From Pseudomonas sp. LB-090624 (GTDB lineage: Bacteria > Pseudomonadota > Gammaproteobacteria > Pseudomonadales > Pseudomonadaceae), in assembly GCF_003205205.1 (NCBI RefSeq), contig NZ_QJRL01000024.1, positions 1-64,000 on the forward strand: 64,000 nucleotides of DNA, given 5' to 3'. Below, in pieces: positions 45,487-55,665 of this stretch. The notes below the pieces were generated by a model, which was not told where the DNA came from, did not search any database, and saw nothing but the letters and a program-made list of their open reading frames with translations. The stretch's first letter is position 1, and each line of letters begins with the position of its first letter. Made by a program: the position numbers and the translations under genes.

Positions 45487-46146
45487 TTGAGCAAGGCCCA
45501 GGTAGTCCGGCGCATCGGCATTCTAGGCGGCACCTTCGACCCCGTGCACATCGGCCACCTGCGCAGCGCGCTGGAAGTGGCCGAGTTCATGGGGCTGGAC
45601 GAGCTGCGCCTGTTGCCCAACGCCCGGCCGCCGCACCGCGATACCCCGCAAGTCGCCGCGCTGGATCGCCTGGCCATGGTTCGCCAAGCAGTGCAGGGCG
45701 TCGACTGCCTGAGCGTCGATGCCCGCGAGCTGGAGCGGGACAAGCCGTCGTACACCATCGATACGCTGGAGTCGATCCGCGCCGAACTGGCCGGCCACGA
45801 CCAGCTGTTCCTGGTGCTTGGCTGGGATGCCTTCTGTGGCCTGCCTGCCTGGCATCGCTGGGAAGAACTGCTGCAACATTGTCACATCCTGGTGCTGCAA
45901 CGCCCGGATGCCGACGTAGAACCCCCTGACGAGCTGCGCAACCTGCTGGCTGCGCGCTCGGAGAGCGATCCCACCGCCATGTCCGGCCCGGCGGGAAATA
46001 TTTCGTTCGTCTGGCAGACACCGCTTGCGGTGTCGGCTACACAGATCCGACAGCTGCTGGCCAGCGGCAAATCGGTGAGGTTCCTGGTGCCGGACGCCGT
46101 ACTGGCCTACATCGAGGCGCACGAACTGTATCGTGCGCCTAACTGA
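45487..46146 (+). CDS. nadD: NadD, nicotinate-mononucleotide adenylyltransferase
   Basis: A 219-residue nucleotidyltransferase that adenylates nicotinate mononucleotide for NAD synthesis. [20 protein letters not shown] contains the (H/T)xGH catalytic motif. [12 protein letters not shown] near the end is the ISSTxIR-type motif. No ATG fits; a TTG at 45487, just after the proA stop, is the likely start. A rare start codon probably keeps expression low. Confidence 0.95.
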   Translation: MSKAQVVRRIGILGGTFDPVHIGHLRSALEVAEFMGLDELRLLPNARPPHRDTPQVAALDRLAMVRQAVQGVDCLSVDARELERDKPSYTIDTLESIRAELAGHDQLFLVLGWDAFCGLPAWHRWEELLQHCHILVLQRPDADVEPPDELRNLLAARSESDPTAMSGPAGNISFVWQTPLAVSATQIRQLLASGKSVRFLVPDAVLAYIEAHELYRAPN

Positions 46147-46189
46147 CGGTGCCTCTGGCGCCTCATCCAACGAGTTGAACGAGTTTTAT

Positions 46190-46609
46190 ATGACCAAGCA
46201 GAAAATTTACGGCGAAGAACTGGTCGCAGTGACCAAGGCAGCGCTGGAAGACGTCAAGGCCCAGGACATCCAGGTCATCGACGTGCGCGACAAGCACAGC
46301 CTGACCGACTACATGATCATTGCCACGGGTACCTCCAACCGCCAGATCAACGCGATGGCCGAAAAGGTTCGCGAAGCCGTCAAGGCCAAGGGCGCCCAGC
46401 CACTGGGCGAAGAAGGCAAGGGTGACAGCGACTGGGTACTGCTGGACCTGAACGACGTCATCGTGCACATGATGACCGCCGCCGCCCGTCAGTTCTACGA
46501 CCTGGAGCGCCTGTGGCAGGGTGCCGAGCAAAGCCGTGCCGCCGATGGCAAGCACCACAGCCCGGACCATGCCCACGAGTACTCCGACAAGCTCAAAGAC
46601 CGCGAATAA
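46190..46609 (+). CDS. rsfS: RsfS, ribosomal silencing factor
   Basis: A 139-residue RsfS/YbeB protein. It binds uL14 and prevents joining of the ribosomal subunits in starvation. [20 protein letters not shown] and [20 protein letters not shown] are its core motifs. The ATG at 46190 gives [13 protein letters not shown] His/Asp-rich tail of about 25 residues extends beyond the E. coli form (105). Confidence 0.94.
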   Translation: MTKQKIYGEELVAVTKAALEDVKAQDIQVIDVRDKHSLTDYMIIATGTSNRQINAMAEKVREAVKAKGAQPLGEEGKGDSDWVLLDLNDVIVHMMTAAARQFYDLERLWQGAEQSRAADGKHHSPDHAHEYSDKLKDRE

Positions 46610-46619
46610 GGAAAGCGCT

Positions 46620-47087
46620 GTGCGTCTGCGCCTGATCGCGGTCGGCTCGCGCATGCCGAAGTGGGTCGAGGAAGGCTGGCATGAATATGCCAAGCGCCTC
46701 CCTGCCGAGCTGTCGCTGGAGCTGGTGGAAATCCCGCTGAACACCCGTGGCAAGAATGCCGATGTCGCCCGCCTGATCCGTCAGGAGGGCGAAGCCATGC
46801 TGAGCAAGGTGCAGCCCGGGGAACGCATCGTTACCCTCGAGGTCCATGGCAAGCCGTGGAGTACCGAGCAGCTGGCCACCGAGCTGGACCGCTGGCGGCT
46901 CGATGCGCGCACGGTAAATTTGATGGTGGGGGGCCCGGAAGGCCTGGCGCCGGAGGTTTGCGCGCGCGCCGAGCAACGTTGGTCGCTGTCGCCGCTGACC
47001 CTGCCGCACCCGTTGGTAAGGATACTCATCGGCGAGCAGATCTACCGCGCCTGGACCGTGTTGTCCGGGCACCCTTACCACAAATGA
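46620..47087 (+). CDS. rlmH: RlmH, 23S rRNA pseudouridine-1915 N3-methyltransferase
   Basis: 155 residues, the same length as E. coli RlmH, a SPOUT methyltransferase acting on assembled 70S ribosomes. [15 protein letters not shown] is the knotted SAM site and the C-terminus [20 protein letters not shown] is nearly invariant. The start is a GTG at 46620 after AAGGAAAG; earlier ATGs would add a non-family extension overlapping rsfS. Confidence 0.96.
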   Translation: MRLRLIAVGSRMPKWVEEGWHEYAKRLPAELSLELVEIPLNTRGKNADVARLIRQEGEAMLSKVQPGERIVTLEVHGKPWSTEQLATELDRWRLDARTVNLMVGGPEGLAPEVCARAEQRWSLSPLTLPHPLVRILIGEQIYRAWTVLSGHPYHK

Positions 47088-47103
47088 GCCTGTAAGCAGT
47101 CCG

Positions 47104-48993
47104 ATGTCGCAGCCGATCCGTCTCAAGGACCACGAGAAAGACGCCCGCCTGGTGCGCAACCGCGTCGTGGTCGGCGCAGTGGCGATCATGTTGCTCATCT
47201 GCGTGTTGATTGCGCGGCTGTACTACTTGCAGATCATCCAGTACGACTACCACTCGACGCTGTCGGAAAACAACCGGGTGCATGTGCAGCCGATTCCGCC
47301 GACACGCGGGCTGATCTTCGACCGTAATGGTGTGATCGTGGCCGACAACCGGCCCAGCTTTAGTCTGTCGATGACCCGCGAACGTGCCGGTAATTGGCAG
47401 GAAGTGCTGGATACCATCGTCGAAGTGCTGGAACTGACCGACGACGACCGGGCGTTGTTCGAGAAGCGTATGCGCCAGGGGCGCCGGCCGTTCGAGCCGG
47501 TGCCGATCCTGTTCGAGCTCAACGAAGAGCAGATCGCCCGCGTCGCGGTTAACCAGTTCCGCCTGCCAGGCGTGGAAGTGGTGGCCCAGTTGGTGCGGCA
47601 TTACCCGCAGGGTGCGCATTTCGCGCATTCGGTGGGTTATGTGGGGCGGATCAACGAGAAAGAGCTCAAAACCCTTGATCCGGTCAACTACAGCGGCACC
47701 CACCACATTGGCAAGACCGGCATCGAGCGCTTCTACGAGGACGCCTTGCATGGCCAGGTGGGTTACGAGGAAGTCGAGACCAACGCCCGTGGCAGGGTGC
47801 TGCGGGTGCTCAAGCGCACCGACCCCAAGCCGGGCAAGGACATTGTGCTGAGCCTGGACATCAAGCTGCAGGAGGCCGCCGAAGCCGCTCTGGGTGGCCG
47901 GCGTGGCGCGGTGGTGGCGCTCGACCCGCGTACCGGTGAGGTGCTGGCGATGGTCAGCCAGCCAAGCTTCGATCCCAACCTGTTCGTCACCGGCATCAGC
48001 TTCAAGGCCTATGCCGAGCTGCGCGACTCGATCGACCGGCCGCTGTTCAACCGCGTATTGCGCGGCCTGTACCCGCCCGGTTCGACCATCAAGCCGGCCG
48101 TGGCTATCGCGGGGCTCGACAGTGGCGTAGTGAATGCCGGCAGCCGGGTGTTCGACCCAGGCTACTACCAATTGCCCAACTACGATCACAAGTACCGTAA
48201 CTGGAACCGCTCGGGCGATGGCTGGGTCGACCTGGACACCGCGATCATGCGTTCCAACGACACCTACTTCTACGATCTTGCACACAAGATGGGCATCGAT
48301 CGGCTGTCCAGCTACATGAACAAATTCGGCATTGGCCAGCGGGTTTCCCTCGACATGTTCGAGGAATCCTCCGGGTTGATGCCGTCGCGCGAATGGAAGC
48401 GCGCCACTCGTCGCCAGGCCTGGTTCCCTGGCGAAACCCTGATTCTCGGTATCGGCCAGGGCTACATGCAAGCCACCCCGCTGCAACTCGCCCAAGCGAC
48501 TGCACTGATCGCCAACAAAGGCGTGTGGAACCGCCCGCATCTGGCCAAGACCATCGAGGGCCTGCCGCCGGTGGACGAGAACCCGATGGAAAACATCGTG
48601 CTGCGTGACAAGTCAGACTGGGCCAAGGTTACCCATGGCATGGAGCAGGTGATGCACAACGCCCGTGGTACCGCGCGCAAGGCTGCTGCCGGTGCCCAGT
48701 ACCGCATTGCCGGCAAGAGCGGTACCGCCCAGGTGGTGGCGATCAAGCAGGGCGAGAAGTATGACCGCAACAAGCTCCAGGAGCGTCACCGCGACCACGC
48801 ACTGTTCGTCGCCTTTGCCCCAGCCGATGACCCGAAGATCGTGGTCTCGGTGATGGTCGAGAACGGTGAGTCCGGCTCCGGTGTCGCGGCGCCCGTGGTC
48901 CGCCAGATCATGGACGCCTGGCTGCTCGACGAAAACGGCCGGCTCAAGCCCGAGTTCGCGCCAGCCACCGTTACCCAGGAATCGTCCCTGTGA
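47104..48993 (+). CDS. mrdA: MrdA, penicillin-binding protein 2
   Basis: A 629-residue class-B transpeptidase of the rod elongation complex. One N-terminal membrane helix (about residues 21-43) is followed by the pedestal domain and the transpeptidase with GSTIKPAV (SxxK), SND (SxN, within RSNDTYFYDLA) and GKSGTAQ (KSGT). Length matches E. coli PBP2 (633). rodA starts on its last base. Confidence 0.97.
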   Translation: MSQPIRLKDHEKDARLVRNRVVVGAVAIMLLICVLIARLYYLQIIQYDYHSTLSENNRVHVQPIPPTRGLIFDRNGVIVADNRPSFSLSMTRERAGNWQEVLDTIVEVLELTDDDRALFEKRMRQGRRPFEPVPILFELNEEQIARVAVNQFRLPGVEVVAQLVRHYPQGAHFAHSVGYVGRINEKELKTLDPVNYSGTHHIGKTGIERFYEDALHGQVGYEEVETNARGRVLRVLKRTDPKPGKDIVLSLDIKLQEAAEAALGGRRGAVVALDPRTGEVLAMVSQPSFDPNLFVTGISFKAYAELRDSIDRPLFNRVLRGLYPPGSTIKPAVAIAGLDSGVVNAGSRVFDPGYYQLPNYDHKYRNWNRSGDGWVDLDTAIMRSNDTYFYDLAHKMGIDRLSSYMNKFGIGQRVSLDMFEESSGLMPSREWKRATRRQAWFPGETLILGIGQGYMQATPLQLAQATALIANKGVWNRPHLAKTIEGLPPVDENPMENIVLRDKSDWAKVTHGMEQVMHNARGTARKAAAGAQYRIAGKSGTAQVVAIKQGEKYDRNKLQERHRDHALFVAFAPADDPKIVVSVMVENGESGSGVAAPVVRQIMDAWLLDENGRLKPEFAPATVTQESSL

Positions 48994-50135
48994 TGAACAA
49001 TTTCGATCGCATGCTCTCCAGCGAGGATGTGATGCGTCGGCGCGCCAGCTTTCTGCAGCGCATCCATGTCGACGGCCCCTTGCTGATCATCCTGCTGACC
49101 CTCGCAGCCGGCAGCCTGTTCGTGCTGTATTCGGCCAGTGGCAAGAACTGGGACCTGCTGCTCAAACAGGCCACGTCGTTCGGTATCGGGCTGGTGTCGA
49201 TGTTCGTCATCGCCCAGCTGGAGCCGCGATTCATGGCCCGCTGGGTGCCCTTGGCCTACCTGACCGGGGTGCTGTTGCTGGTGGTGGTGGACGTGATGGG
49301 CCATAACGCCATGGGTGCCACGCGCTGGATCAACATCCCCGGGGTGATCCGCTTCCAGCCGTCGGAATTCATGAAGATCATCATGCCCGCGACCATTGCC
49401 TGGTACTTGTCCAAGCGGACATTGCCGCCGCACTTGAAACATGTGGCGATCAGTCTGGTGCTGATCGGTGTGCCGTTCATCCTGATCGTGCGCCAGCCCG
49501 ACCTGGGAACGGCGCTGCTGATCCTCGCCTCCGGCGCCTTCGTGCTGTTCATGGGCGGGCTACGCTGGCGCTGGATCCTCAGCGTGCTGGCGGCGACGGT
49601 GCCGGTGGCGGTGGCGATGTGGTTCTTCGTCATGCACGACTACCAGAAACAGCGGGTATTGACCTTTCTCGACCCGGAAAGCGACCCGTTGGGCACCGGC
49701 TGGAACATCATTCAGTCCAAGGCGGCGATCGGCTCGGGCGGGGTGTTCGGCAAGGGCTGGCTGCTCGGCACCCAGTCGCACCTGGACTTCCTTCCGGAAA
49801 GCCATACCGACTTCATCATTGCCGTGCTCGGCGAGGAATTCGGCCTGGTCGGTATCTGCCTGCTGCTGATTGTCTACCTGCTGCTCATCGGCCGTGGCCT
49901 GATGATCACCGCCCAGGCGCAGACCCTGTTTGGCAAGCTGTTGGCAGGCAGCCTGACCATGACCTTCTTTGTATACGTGTTCGTCAATATCGGAATGGTC
50001 AGCGGCCTTCTGCCCGTGGTGGGCGTGCCGCTGCCCTTTATCAGCTATGGCGGAACATCGTTGGTGACGCTGCTGTCAGCGTTTGGCGTGCTGATGTCGA
50101 TCCACACGCACCGCAAATGGATCGCGCAGGTTTGA
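48993..50135 (+). CDS. rodA: RodA, SEDS peptidoglycan glycosyltransferase
   Basis: A 380-residue polytopic SEDS enzyme that polymerises lipid II with PBP2 during elongation. It has ten or so hydrophobic segments and the conserved FQPSEFMKIIMPATIAWYLS, RQPDLGTALLILASGAFVLF and LPFISYGGTSLVTLLSAFGV motifs. The ATG at 48993 overlaps the mrdA stop by one base. Confidence 0.96.
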   Translation: MNNFDRMLSSEDVMRRRASFLQRIHVDGPLLIILLTLAAGSLFVLYSASGKNWDLLLKQATSFGIGLVSMFVIAQLEPRFMARWVPLAYLTGVLLLVVVDVMGHNAMGATRWINIPGVIRFQPSEFMKIIMPATIAWYLSKRTLPPHLKHVAISLVLIGVPFILIVRQPDLGTALLILASGAFVLFMGGLRWRWILSVLAATVPVAVAMWFFVMHDYQKQRVLTFLDPESDPLGTGWNIIQSKAAIGSGGVFGKGWLLGTQSHLDFLPESHTDFIIAVLGEEFGLVGICLLLIVYLLLIGRGLMITAQAQTLFGKLLAGSLTMTFFVYVFVNIGMVSGLLPVVGVPLPFISYGGTSLVTLLSAFGVLMSIHTHRKWIAQV

Positions 50136-50152
50136 ATAAGGTGAACAATTTC

Positions 50153-51163
50153 ATGCAAGCAGTGCGTAACTGGGCTGCCCGTTGTGTGCCGTGGATCGGC
50201 GCGGTGGGCCTGTTCGGCGCTGTACAGCTGGCCCATGCCGGCGATTACCAGGGCTCGCCACAGGTGGCCGCGTTCGTTGGCGAAATGAGCCGCGATTACG
50301 GTTTTGCCCCTGAGCAACTGATGGGTGTGTTCAGTGAGGTACAGCGCAAGCAGTCGATCCTCGATGCCATTTCGCGTCCGGCCGAACGGGTCAAGCCGTG
50401 GAAGGACTACCGGCCGATGTTCATTACCGACGCGCGCATCGCCCGCGGCGTGGACTTCTGGCGCCAGCACGAGGCTGTGCTGGCCCGTGCCGAGCAGCAA
50501 TACGGCGTACCGGCGCAGTACATCGTCGCCATCATTGGCGTCGAAACCTTCTTTGGCCGCAACACCGGTAACTACCGGGTGATCGATGCGCTGTCGACCC
50601 TGGGCTTCGACTACCCGCCACGGGCCGAATTCTTCCGCAAGGAACTGCGCGAGTTCTTGTTGCTGGCGCGTGACGAGCAGCTCGATCCGCTGACACTCAA
50701 GGGTTCCTATGCAGGGGCCATGGGCCTGCCGCAGTTCATGCCAAGCAGCTTCCGCAACTACGCGGTGGACTTCGACGGCGACGGCCACATCAATATCTGG
50801 AACAACCCGGACGATGCCATCGGCAGCGTCGCCAGCTACTTCAAGCGCCACGGCTGGGTGGCCGGGGAGGGCGTGGTCAGCCGCGCCTGGGTCGAGGGTG
50901 CGCGGGCCGACGAGGGCTTGACCACTGGCATCGAACCGGTCAAGACGGTCGGGGAGTTGCGCACGCTTGGCTGGTCGGTTCATGATTCGCTGCGCGATGA
51001 TCTGCCGGTTACAGCCTTCCGCCTTGAAGGCGATAGTGGCCCCGAGTACTGGATGGGGCTGAAGAACTTCTACGCGATCACTCGCTACAACCGCAGCGTG
51101 ATGTATGCCATGGCGGTGCATCAGCTTGCGGAACAGCTGGTTCAAGTACGGGGCGTCAAGTAA
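50153..51163 (+). CDS. mltB: MltB, membrane-bound lytic transglycosylase B
   Basis: A 336-residue soluble or membrane-bound lytic transglycosylase (GH103). The signal region runs to about residue 27 (QLAHA). IIGVETFFGRNTGNYRVIDA holds the catalytic Glu, and GAMGLPQFMPSSFRNYAVDF is conserved. No lipobox Cys is visible, unlike E. coli MltB. The ATG at 50153 has AAGGTG nine bases upstream; a GTG at 50141 is possible. It ends overlapping the rlpA start. Confidence 0.93.
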   Translation: MQAVRNWAARCVPWIGAVGLFGAVQLAHAGDYQGSPQVAAFVGEMSRDYGFAPEQLMGVFSEVQRKQSILDAISRPAERVKPWKDYRPMFITDARIARGVDFWRQHEAVLARAEQQYGVPAQYIVAIIGVETFFGRNTGNYRVIDALSTLGFDYPPRAEFFRKELREFLLLARDEQLDPLTLKGSYAGAMGLPQFMPSSFRNYAVDFDGDGHINIWNNPDDAIGSVASYFKRHGWVAGEGVVSRAWVEGARADEGLTTGIEPVKTVGELRTLGWSVHDSLRDDLPVTAFRLEGDSGPEYWMGLKNFYAITRYNRSVMYAMAVHQLAEQLVQVRGVK

Positions 51164-52164
51164 TGCGCGCAATCATCTCTGGCAACTCTTTCAAGCTGCT
51201 GACCTGCCTCGCCGTCGGCGTGGTGCTGGCTAGCTGCTCCTCCAATCGCCCGACCCAGCAAAGCAGCGGCAACGTCGTGCGTAGCCAGCCGGGCCTGGAT
51301 ATCAACCGGGCGCACAAGGACGGCGCACCGTGGTGGGACGTGGATGTGAACAAGATCCCCGACGCCACGCCGACCGTGCACACCGGCAACTACAAGGCCA
51401 ACCCGTATACGGTGTTGGGCAAGACCTATTACCCGATGCAGGACTCGCGCAACTACCGCGCCGAGGGCACCGCGTCGTGGTACGGCACCAAGTTCCACGG
51501 GCAGAACACCGCCAATGGCGAACTGTACGACCTGTATGGCATGAGCGCGGCTCACAAGACCCTGCCTCTGCCGGCCTACGTCAAGGTGACCAACCTCGCC
51601 AATAACCGCAGCGTCATCCTGCGGGTCAACGACCGTGGCCCCTTCTATTCCGACCGCATCATCGATTTGTCCTACGCCGCGGCAAAAAAGCTCGGTTATG
51701 CCGAGATCGGTACCGCGCACGTACGCGTCGAGGGCATCGACCCGCAGCAGTGGTGGGCCCAGCGTGGCCAGACCCCGCCGATGGTGCTGAAAGAGCCGCA
51801 AGTGGCGCAGACCCAGGCGATCCCGGCCACTACCGGTCGTGTCGAGCAATGGACCCCACCGCCACAGCAGCATGCGGCGCCTGTGGTGCCGGTGCAGGTG
51901 GGTGGCAACAACGTACCTGGCGGCAACGGCGGCAGCTTCCTGCAGGTGGGGGCCTTCGCCAACCCGGACGCCGCCGAGTTGCTGCGGTCCAAGCTCAGCA
52001 CCATGGTCAGCGCGCCGGTGTTCATCAGCTCTATCGTGCGCAACCAGCAGACCCTGCATCGGGTGCGCCTGGGGCCGATCGGCAGCCAAGGCGAGATACA
52101 ACAGGCTCAAGACAGCATTCGCCTGGCGAACTTGGGGCAGGCCAAGCTGGTCACAGCTGACTGA
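51163..52164 (+). CDS. rlpA: RlpA, septal lytic transglycosylase
   Basis: A 333-residue outer-membrane lipoprotein. The lipobox VLASC puts the acylated Cys at about residue 25. A double-psi beta-barrel domain follows (GTASWYGTKFHGQNTANGE, then RSVILRVNDRGPF), and a C-terminal SPOR domain (FLQVGAFANPDAAELLRSKL) binds denuded septal glycan. In P. aeruginosa RlpA cleaves naked glycan strands to separate daughter cells. The ATG shares a base with the mltB stop. Confidence 0.95.
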   Translation: MRAIISGNSFKLLTCLAVGVVLASCSSNRPTQQSSGNVVRSQPGLDINRAHKDGAPWWDVDVNKIPDATPTVHTGNYKANPYTVLGKTYYPMQDSRNYRAEGTASWYGTKFHGQNTANGELYDLYGMSAAHKTLPLPAYVKVTNLANNRSVILRVNDRGPFYSDRIIDLSYAAAKKLGYAEIGTAHVRVEGIDPQQWWAQRGQTPPMVLKEPQVAQTQAIPATTGRVEQWTPPPQQHAAPVVPVQVGGNNVPGGNGGSFLQVGAFANPDAAELLRSKLSTMVSAPVFISSIVRNQQTLHRVRLGPIGSQGEIQQAQDSIRLANLGQAKLVTAD

Positions 52165-52165
52165 C

Positions 52166-52190
52166 TGTGGGGGCGGGCTTGCCCGCGGAG
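52166..52190. repeat. Single REP element
   Basis: GGGGGCGGGCTTGCCCGCGG is a REP hairpin directly after the rlpA stop. The remaining 190 bases before dacA probably hold its promoter, but I see no clear -35/-10 pair. Confidence 0.65.
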
Positions 52191-52382
52191 AAGGCGGCAC
52201 CAAACTGTCGGTTTTGTCATGAATTGCCGGGCGCAGGCATGTACAATGTCGGCTTTTGCCCGCAGTGACATAACGCCGCACTTTGCTGGGCCAGGCCCTC
52301 GGCCATAAAACTAGACTGACTGGCGCTGGGCACATGATCTTGCCCAGGGAACATCAGACCATTAGCGATTTTCGAGAGACGG

Positions 52383-53543
52383 ATGAACATCACCAACCTT
52401 GCCAAACGACTTTGCCTGCCCGTACTGCTGATGATCACGCCTGCCGCCTTCGCGGCTGAGCAGATGACACCTGCACCACCGCAACTGGCAGCCAAGTCCT
52501 ACGTACTCATGGACGCGTCCAGCGGCAACGTGCTGGTCGAGAACAACGGTGACGAGCGCCTGCCGCCAGCCAGCCTGACCAAGCTGATGACTGCCTACAT
52601 CGCTACCCTGGACATCCGTCGCGGCCAGATCGGCGAGAATGACCCGGTTACCGTCAGTGAAAACGCCTGGCGTACCGGCGGTTCGCGCATGTTCATCAAG
52701 GTGGGCAGCCAGGTAACGGTCAGCGACCTGCTGCACGGCATCATCATCCAGTCCGGCAACGATGCCTCGGTCGCCCTGTCCGAGCACATCGCCGGCAGCG
52801 AAGATGCCTTCGCCGACATGATGAACAAGACGGCTGCCGACTTGGGCATGAGCAATAGCCACTTCATGAACCCGACCGGCCTGCCGAACCCGGAGCACTA
52901 CTCGTCTGCCCACGACATGGCGATCCTGGCCCGTGCGATCATCAACGTCGACCCGGCCCACTACGCCATCTACTCGCAGAAAGAGTTCTTCTGGAACAAC
53001 ATCAAGCAGCCTAACCGCAACCTGCTGCTGTGGCGTGACAAGACGGTCGACGGCCTGAAAACCGGTCACACCGAAGAAGCCGGCTACTGCATGGTGGCTT
53101 CGGCTGTGCGCGACGGCCAGCGCCTGATCGCCGTGGTGTTCGGCACCAACAGCGAGCAGTCGCGCGCTGCCGAGACCCAGAAGCTGCTGACCTATGGCTT
53201 CCGCTTCTTCGAAACCCAGACCTTCTACCAGAAGGGCACCGAGCTGACCCAGGCACCGGTCTGGAAAGGCGCCTCCAGTGTCGTCAAGGCGGGCCTGGCC
53301 GACGACCTGACCATGACTATGCCTAAAGGCCAATTGAAGCGTCTGCAGGCTTCGATGACCATGAACCCGCAAATTACTGCACCAATCGCCAAAGGTGACG
53401 TGATCGGTAAAGTGGAAGTCAAACTGGACGAGCAAGTGGTTCACAGCGCCGACCTGATCGCCCTCGATGGTGTCGAGGAAGGTGGTTTCTTCCGCCGTAT
53501 ATGGGATAGCATCCGTCTATTCTTCTATGGCTTGTTCAACTGA
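52383..53543 (+). CDS. dacA: DacA, D-alanyl-D-alanine carboxypeptidase (PBP5/6)
   Basis: A 386-residue low-molecular-weight PBP that trims the terminal D-Ala of stem peptides. The signal peptide ends around AAFAAE (about residue 24). Catalytic motifs are PASLTKLMTAY (SxxK), QSGNDASV (SxN) and GLKTGHTEEAGY (KTG). The C-terminal domain ends with an amphipathic helix (RRIWDSIRLFFYGLF) that anchors it to the membrane. Confidence 0.97.
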   Translation: MNITNLAKRLCLPVLLMITPAAFAAEQMTPAPPQLAAKSYVLMDASSGNVLVENNGDERLPPASLTKLMTAYIATLDIRRGQIGENDPVTVSENAWRTGGSRMFIKVGSQVTVSDLLHGIIIQSGNDASVALSEHIAGSEDAFADMMNKTAADLGMSNSHFMNPTGLPNPEHYSSAHDMAILARAIINVDPAHYAIYSQKEFFWNNIKQPNRNLLLWRDKTVDGLKTGHTEEAGYCMVASAVRDGQRLIAVVFGTNSEQSRAAETQKLLTYGFRFFETQTFYQKGTELTQAPVWKGASSVVKAGLADDLTMTMPKGQLKRLQASMTMNPQITAPIAKGDVIGKVEVKLDEQVVHSADLIALDGVEEGGFFRRIWDSIRLFFYGLFN

Positions 53544-53557
53544 TACGTGACCTGCAA

Positions 53558-53590
53558 GCCCCCGCAGATCCGGCGGGGGCCTTGTTGTTG
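53558..53590 (+). terminator. Terminator-like hairpin after dacA
   Basis: The 8-base arms GCCCCCGC (53558-53565) and GCGGGGGC (53573-53580) with a 7-base loop are followed by CTTGTTGTTG. The tail is T-rich rather than a pure run, so read-through into the next gene is possible. Confidence 0.65.
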
Positions 53591-53616
53591 CCACGGCTTA
53601 CGAGGCCGTTTCCGCC

Positions 53617-53892
53617 ATGAGCGAACCAGACGTAAAGTCGCACAAGATCGAATTCCCCTGCGCCGATTACCCGATCAAGGTAATCGGCGATACCGTTGTC
53701 GGCTTCAAGGACACGGTGATCGAGATCCTCAGCAAGCACGCCAAGGTCGACATTTCCACCCTGGCCGAACGCCAGAGCAAGGAAGGCAAGTACACCACGG
53801 TGCAATTGCACATCGTTGCCGAAAGCGAGAACCAGCTGCACGATATCAATAGCGCCCTGCGTGCTACCGGCATCGTGAAAATGGTGCTTTGA
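53617..53892 (+). CDS. DUF493 protein, YbeD-like
   Basis: A 91-residue small cytoplasmic protein with an ACT-like alpha/beta fold. [20 protein letters not shown] and the C-terminal [11 protein letters not shown] are typical of YbeD. Its function is not established; the conserved link to dacA and lipB is seen here too. lipB begins at its last base. Confidence 0.92.
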   Translation: MSEPDVKSHKIEFPCADYPIKVIGDTVVGFKDTVIEILSKHAKVDISTLAERQSKEGKYTTVQLHIVAESENQLHDINSALRATGIVKMVL

Positions 53893-54539
53893 TGTCCGCC
53901 TGCCTCGGTTTTCGCGAGCTTGGCCTACAGCCGTACGAACCGGTGCTGGAGGCCATGCGTCGCTTTACCGAGCAGCGCAGCCCGGACAGCCAGGATGAAG
54001 TCTGGCTGGTCGAGCACCCCGCAGTCTTCACCCAGGGCCAGGCCGGCAAGGCCGAGCACCTGCTGGTGCCGGGCGACATCCCGGTGGTGCAGACCGACCG
54101 CGGCGGCCAGGTGACCTACCATGGCCCCGGGCAGCTGGTGGCCTACCTGCTGCTGGATGTACGCCGTCTGGGCTTTGGCGTGCGCGAGCTGGTCAGCCGT
54201 ATCGAGCAGAGCCTCGTTGATCTGCTCAGCAGCTACGCCGTGCAGGCTTCTGCCAAGCCCGACGCCCCTGGCGTCTATGTCGATGGAGCGAAAATCGCCT
54301 CCCTCGGCCTGCGAATTCGCAATGGCCGTTCGTTCCACGGCCTTGCCCTGAACGTGGACATGGACCTTGCGCCATTCCGCCGAATCAACCCCTGCGGTTA
54401 TGCGGGGCTGGCGATGACCCAGCTGCGTGACCTGGCAGGCCCGATCGAACTCGACGAGGTCAGGACAAGGCTGCGCGGACAGCTGGTCAAGCACCTCGAC
54501 TACGCTGAGCAGACGACCCTCACGGGCGGAATCGACTGA
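53892..54539 (+). CDS. lipB: LipB, octanoyl-ACP:protein octanoyltransferase
   Basis: A 215-residue enzyme that transfers octanoate from ACP to lipoyl domains. [20 protein letters not shown] and the catalytic Lys and Cys ([11 protein letters not shown] and [13 protein letters not shown]) are present. The ATG at 53892 overlaps the YbeD-like stop. lipA follows two bases after its stop, giving both steps of lipoate synthesis. Confidence 0.96.
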   Translation: MSACLGFRELGLQPYEPVLEAMRRFTEQRSPDSQDEVWLVEHPAVFTQGQAGKAEHLLVPGDIPVVQTDRGGQVTYHGPGQLVAYLLLDVRRLGFGVRELVSRIEQSLVDLLSSYAVQASAKPDAPGVYVDGAKIASLGLRIRNGRSFHGLALNVDMDLAPFRRINPCGYAGLAMTQLRDLAGPIELDEVRTRLRGQLVKHLDYAEQTTLTGGID

Positions 54540-54541
54540 AT

Positions 54542-55558
54542 ATGACAACTGTGCAAGAAGCCGTGCCGAACCTGATACCCACCCAGGATGCCACCCCGCG
54601 CCCAGCGCCAAAGAAGGTGGAAGCTGGGGTCAAGCTGCGTGGCGCCGACAAGGTCGCGCGCATCCCGGTAAAGATCATCCCTACTGACGAGCTGCCGAAA
54701 AAGCCTGACTGGATCCGCGTGCGTATCCCGGTATCGCCCGAGGTCGACCGTATCAAGCAGTTGCTGCGCAAGCACAAGCTGCACAGCGTTTGCGAAGAGG
54801 CATCCTGCCCGAACCTGGGCGAGTGTTTCTCCGGTGGCACCGCCACTTTCATGATCATGGGTGACATCTGTACCCGTCGTTGCCCATTCTGCGACGTTGG
54901 CCATGGTCGGCCGAAGCCGCTGGATCTGGACGAGCCGAAAAACCTGGCGGTCGCCATCGCCGACCTGCGCCTGAAGTATGTGGTGATTACCTCGGTGGAC
55001 CGCGACGACTTGCGCGACGGCGGCGCCCAGCACTTTGCCGATTGCATCCGCGAAATTCGCGCGCTGTCGCCAGGTGTCCAGCTGGAAACCCTGGTGCCGG
55101 ATTACCGTGGCCGTATGGACGTTGCGCTGGAAATTACCGCGCAAGAGCCGCCGGATGTGTTCAACCACAACCTCGAGACCGTACCGCGCCTGTACAAGGC
55201 TGCGCGCCCGGGGTCGGACTACGACTGGTCGCTGGACCTGCTGCAGAAATTCAAGCAGCTGGTACCGCATGTGCCCACCAAGTCGGGCCTGATGCTCGGC
55301 CTGGGCGAAACCGACGAGGAAGTGATCGAGGTGATGCACCGCATGCGTGAGCATGACATCGACATGCTCACCCTCGGCCAGTACCTGCAGCCTTCGCGCA
55401 GCCACCTGCCGGTGCAGCGATTTGTCCATCCCGACACCTTCGCCTGGTTCGCCGAGGAAGGTTACAAGATGGGCTTCAAGAACGTCGCATCGGGCCCTCT
55501 GGTACGTTCTTCGTACCACGCCGACCAGCAGGCGCACGAAGCCAAGATCAAACTCTGA
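54542..55558 (+). CDS. lipA: LipA, lipoyl synthase
   Basis: A 338-residue radical SAM enzyme that inserts two sulfurs into octanoyl-lipoyl domains. It has the auxiliary cluster motif [12 protein letters not shown] (C-x4-C-x5-C) and the radical SAM motif CTRRCPFC (C-x3-C-x2-C). The C-terminal [13 protein letters not shown] includes the RSSY serine ligand. Length matches the family (about 320). Confidence 0.97.
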   Translation: MTTVQEAVPNLIPTQDATPRPAPKKVEAGVKLRGADKVARIPVKIIPTDELPKKPDWIRVRIPVSPEVDRIKQLLRKHKLHSVCEEASCPNLGECFSGGTATFMIMGDICTRRCPFCDVGHGRPKPLDLDEPKNLAVAIADLRLKYVVITSVDRDDLRDGGAQHFADCIREIRALSPGVQLETLVPDYRGRMDVALEITAQEPPDVFNHNLETVPRLYKAARPGSDYDWSLDLLQKFKQLVPHVPTKSGLMLGLGETDEEVIEVMHRMREHDIDMLTLGQYLQPSRSHLPVQRFVHPDTFAWFAEEGYKMGFKNVASGPLVRSSYHADQQAHEAKIKL

Positions 55559-55574
55559 GCCAGGGCTGTAGCAC

Positions 55575-55618
55575 AAATGCCGATGCTTGCCGAAAAGGCA
55601 GCATCGGCATTTTTTTTT
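55575..55618 (+). terminator. Intrinsic terminator of the lipBA operon
   Basis: The stem AATGCCGATGC-TTGCC pairs with GGCA-GCATCGGCATT around GAAAA, followed by eight or nine T residues. It starts 17 bases past the lipA stop. Confidence 0.9.
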
Positions 55619-55665
55619 GTGGGCCACAAGCCATAAGCTACGAGCGAGAAGAAGTCTGGAGCTGC

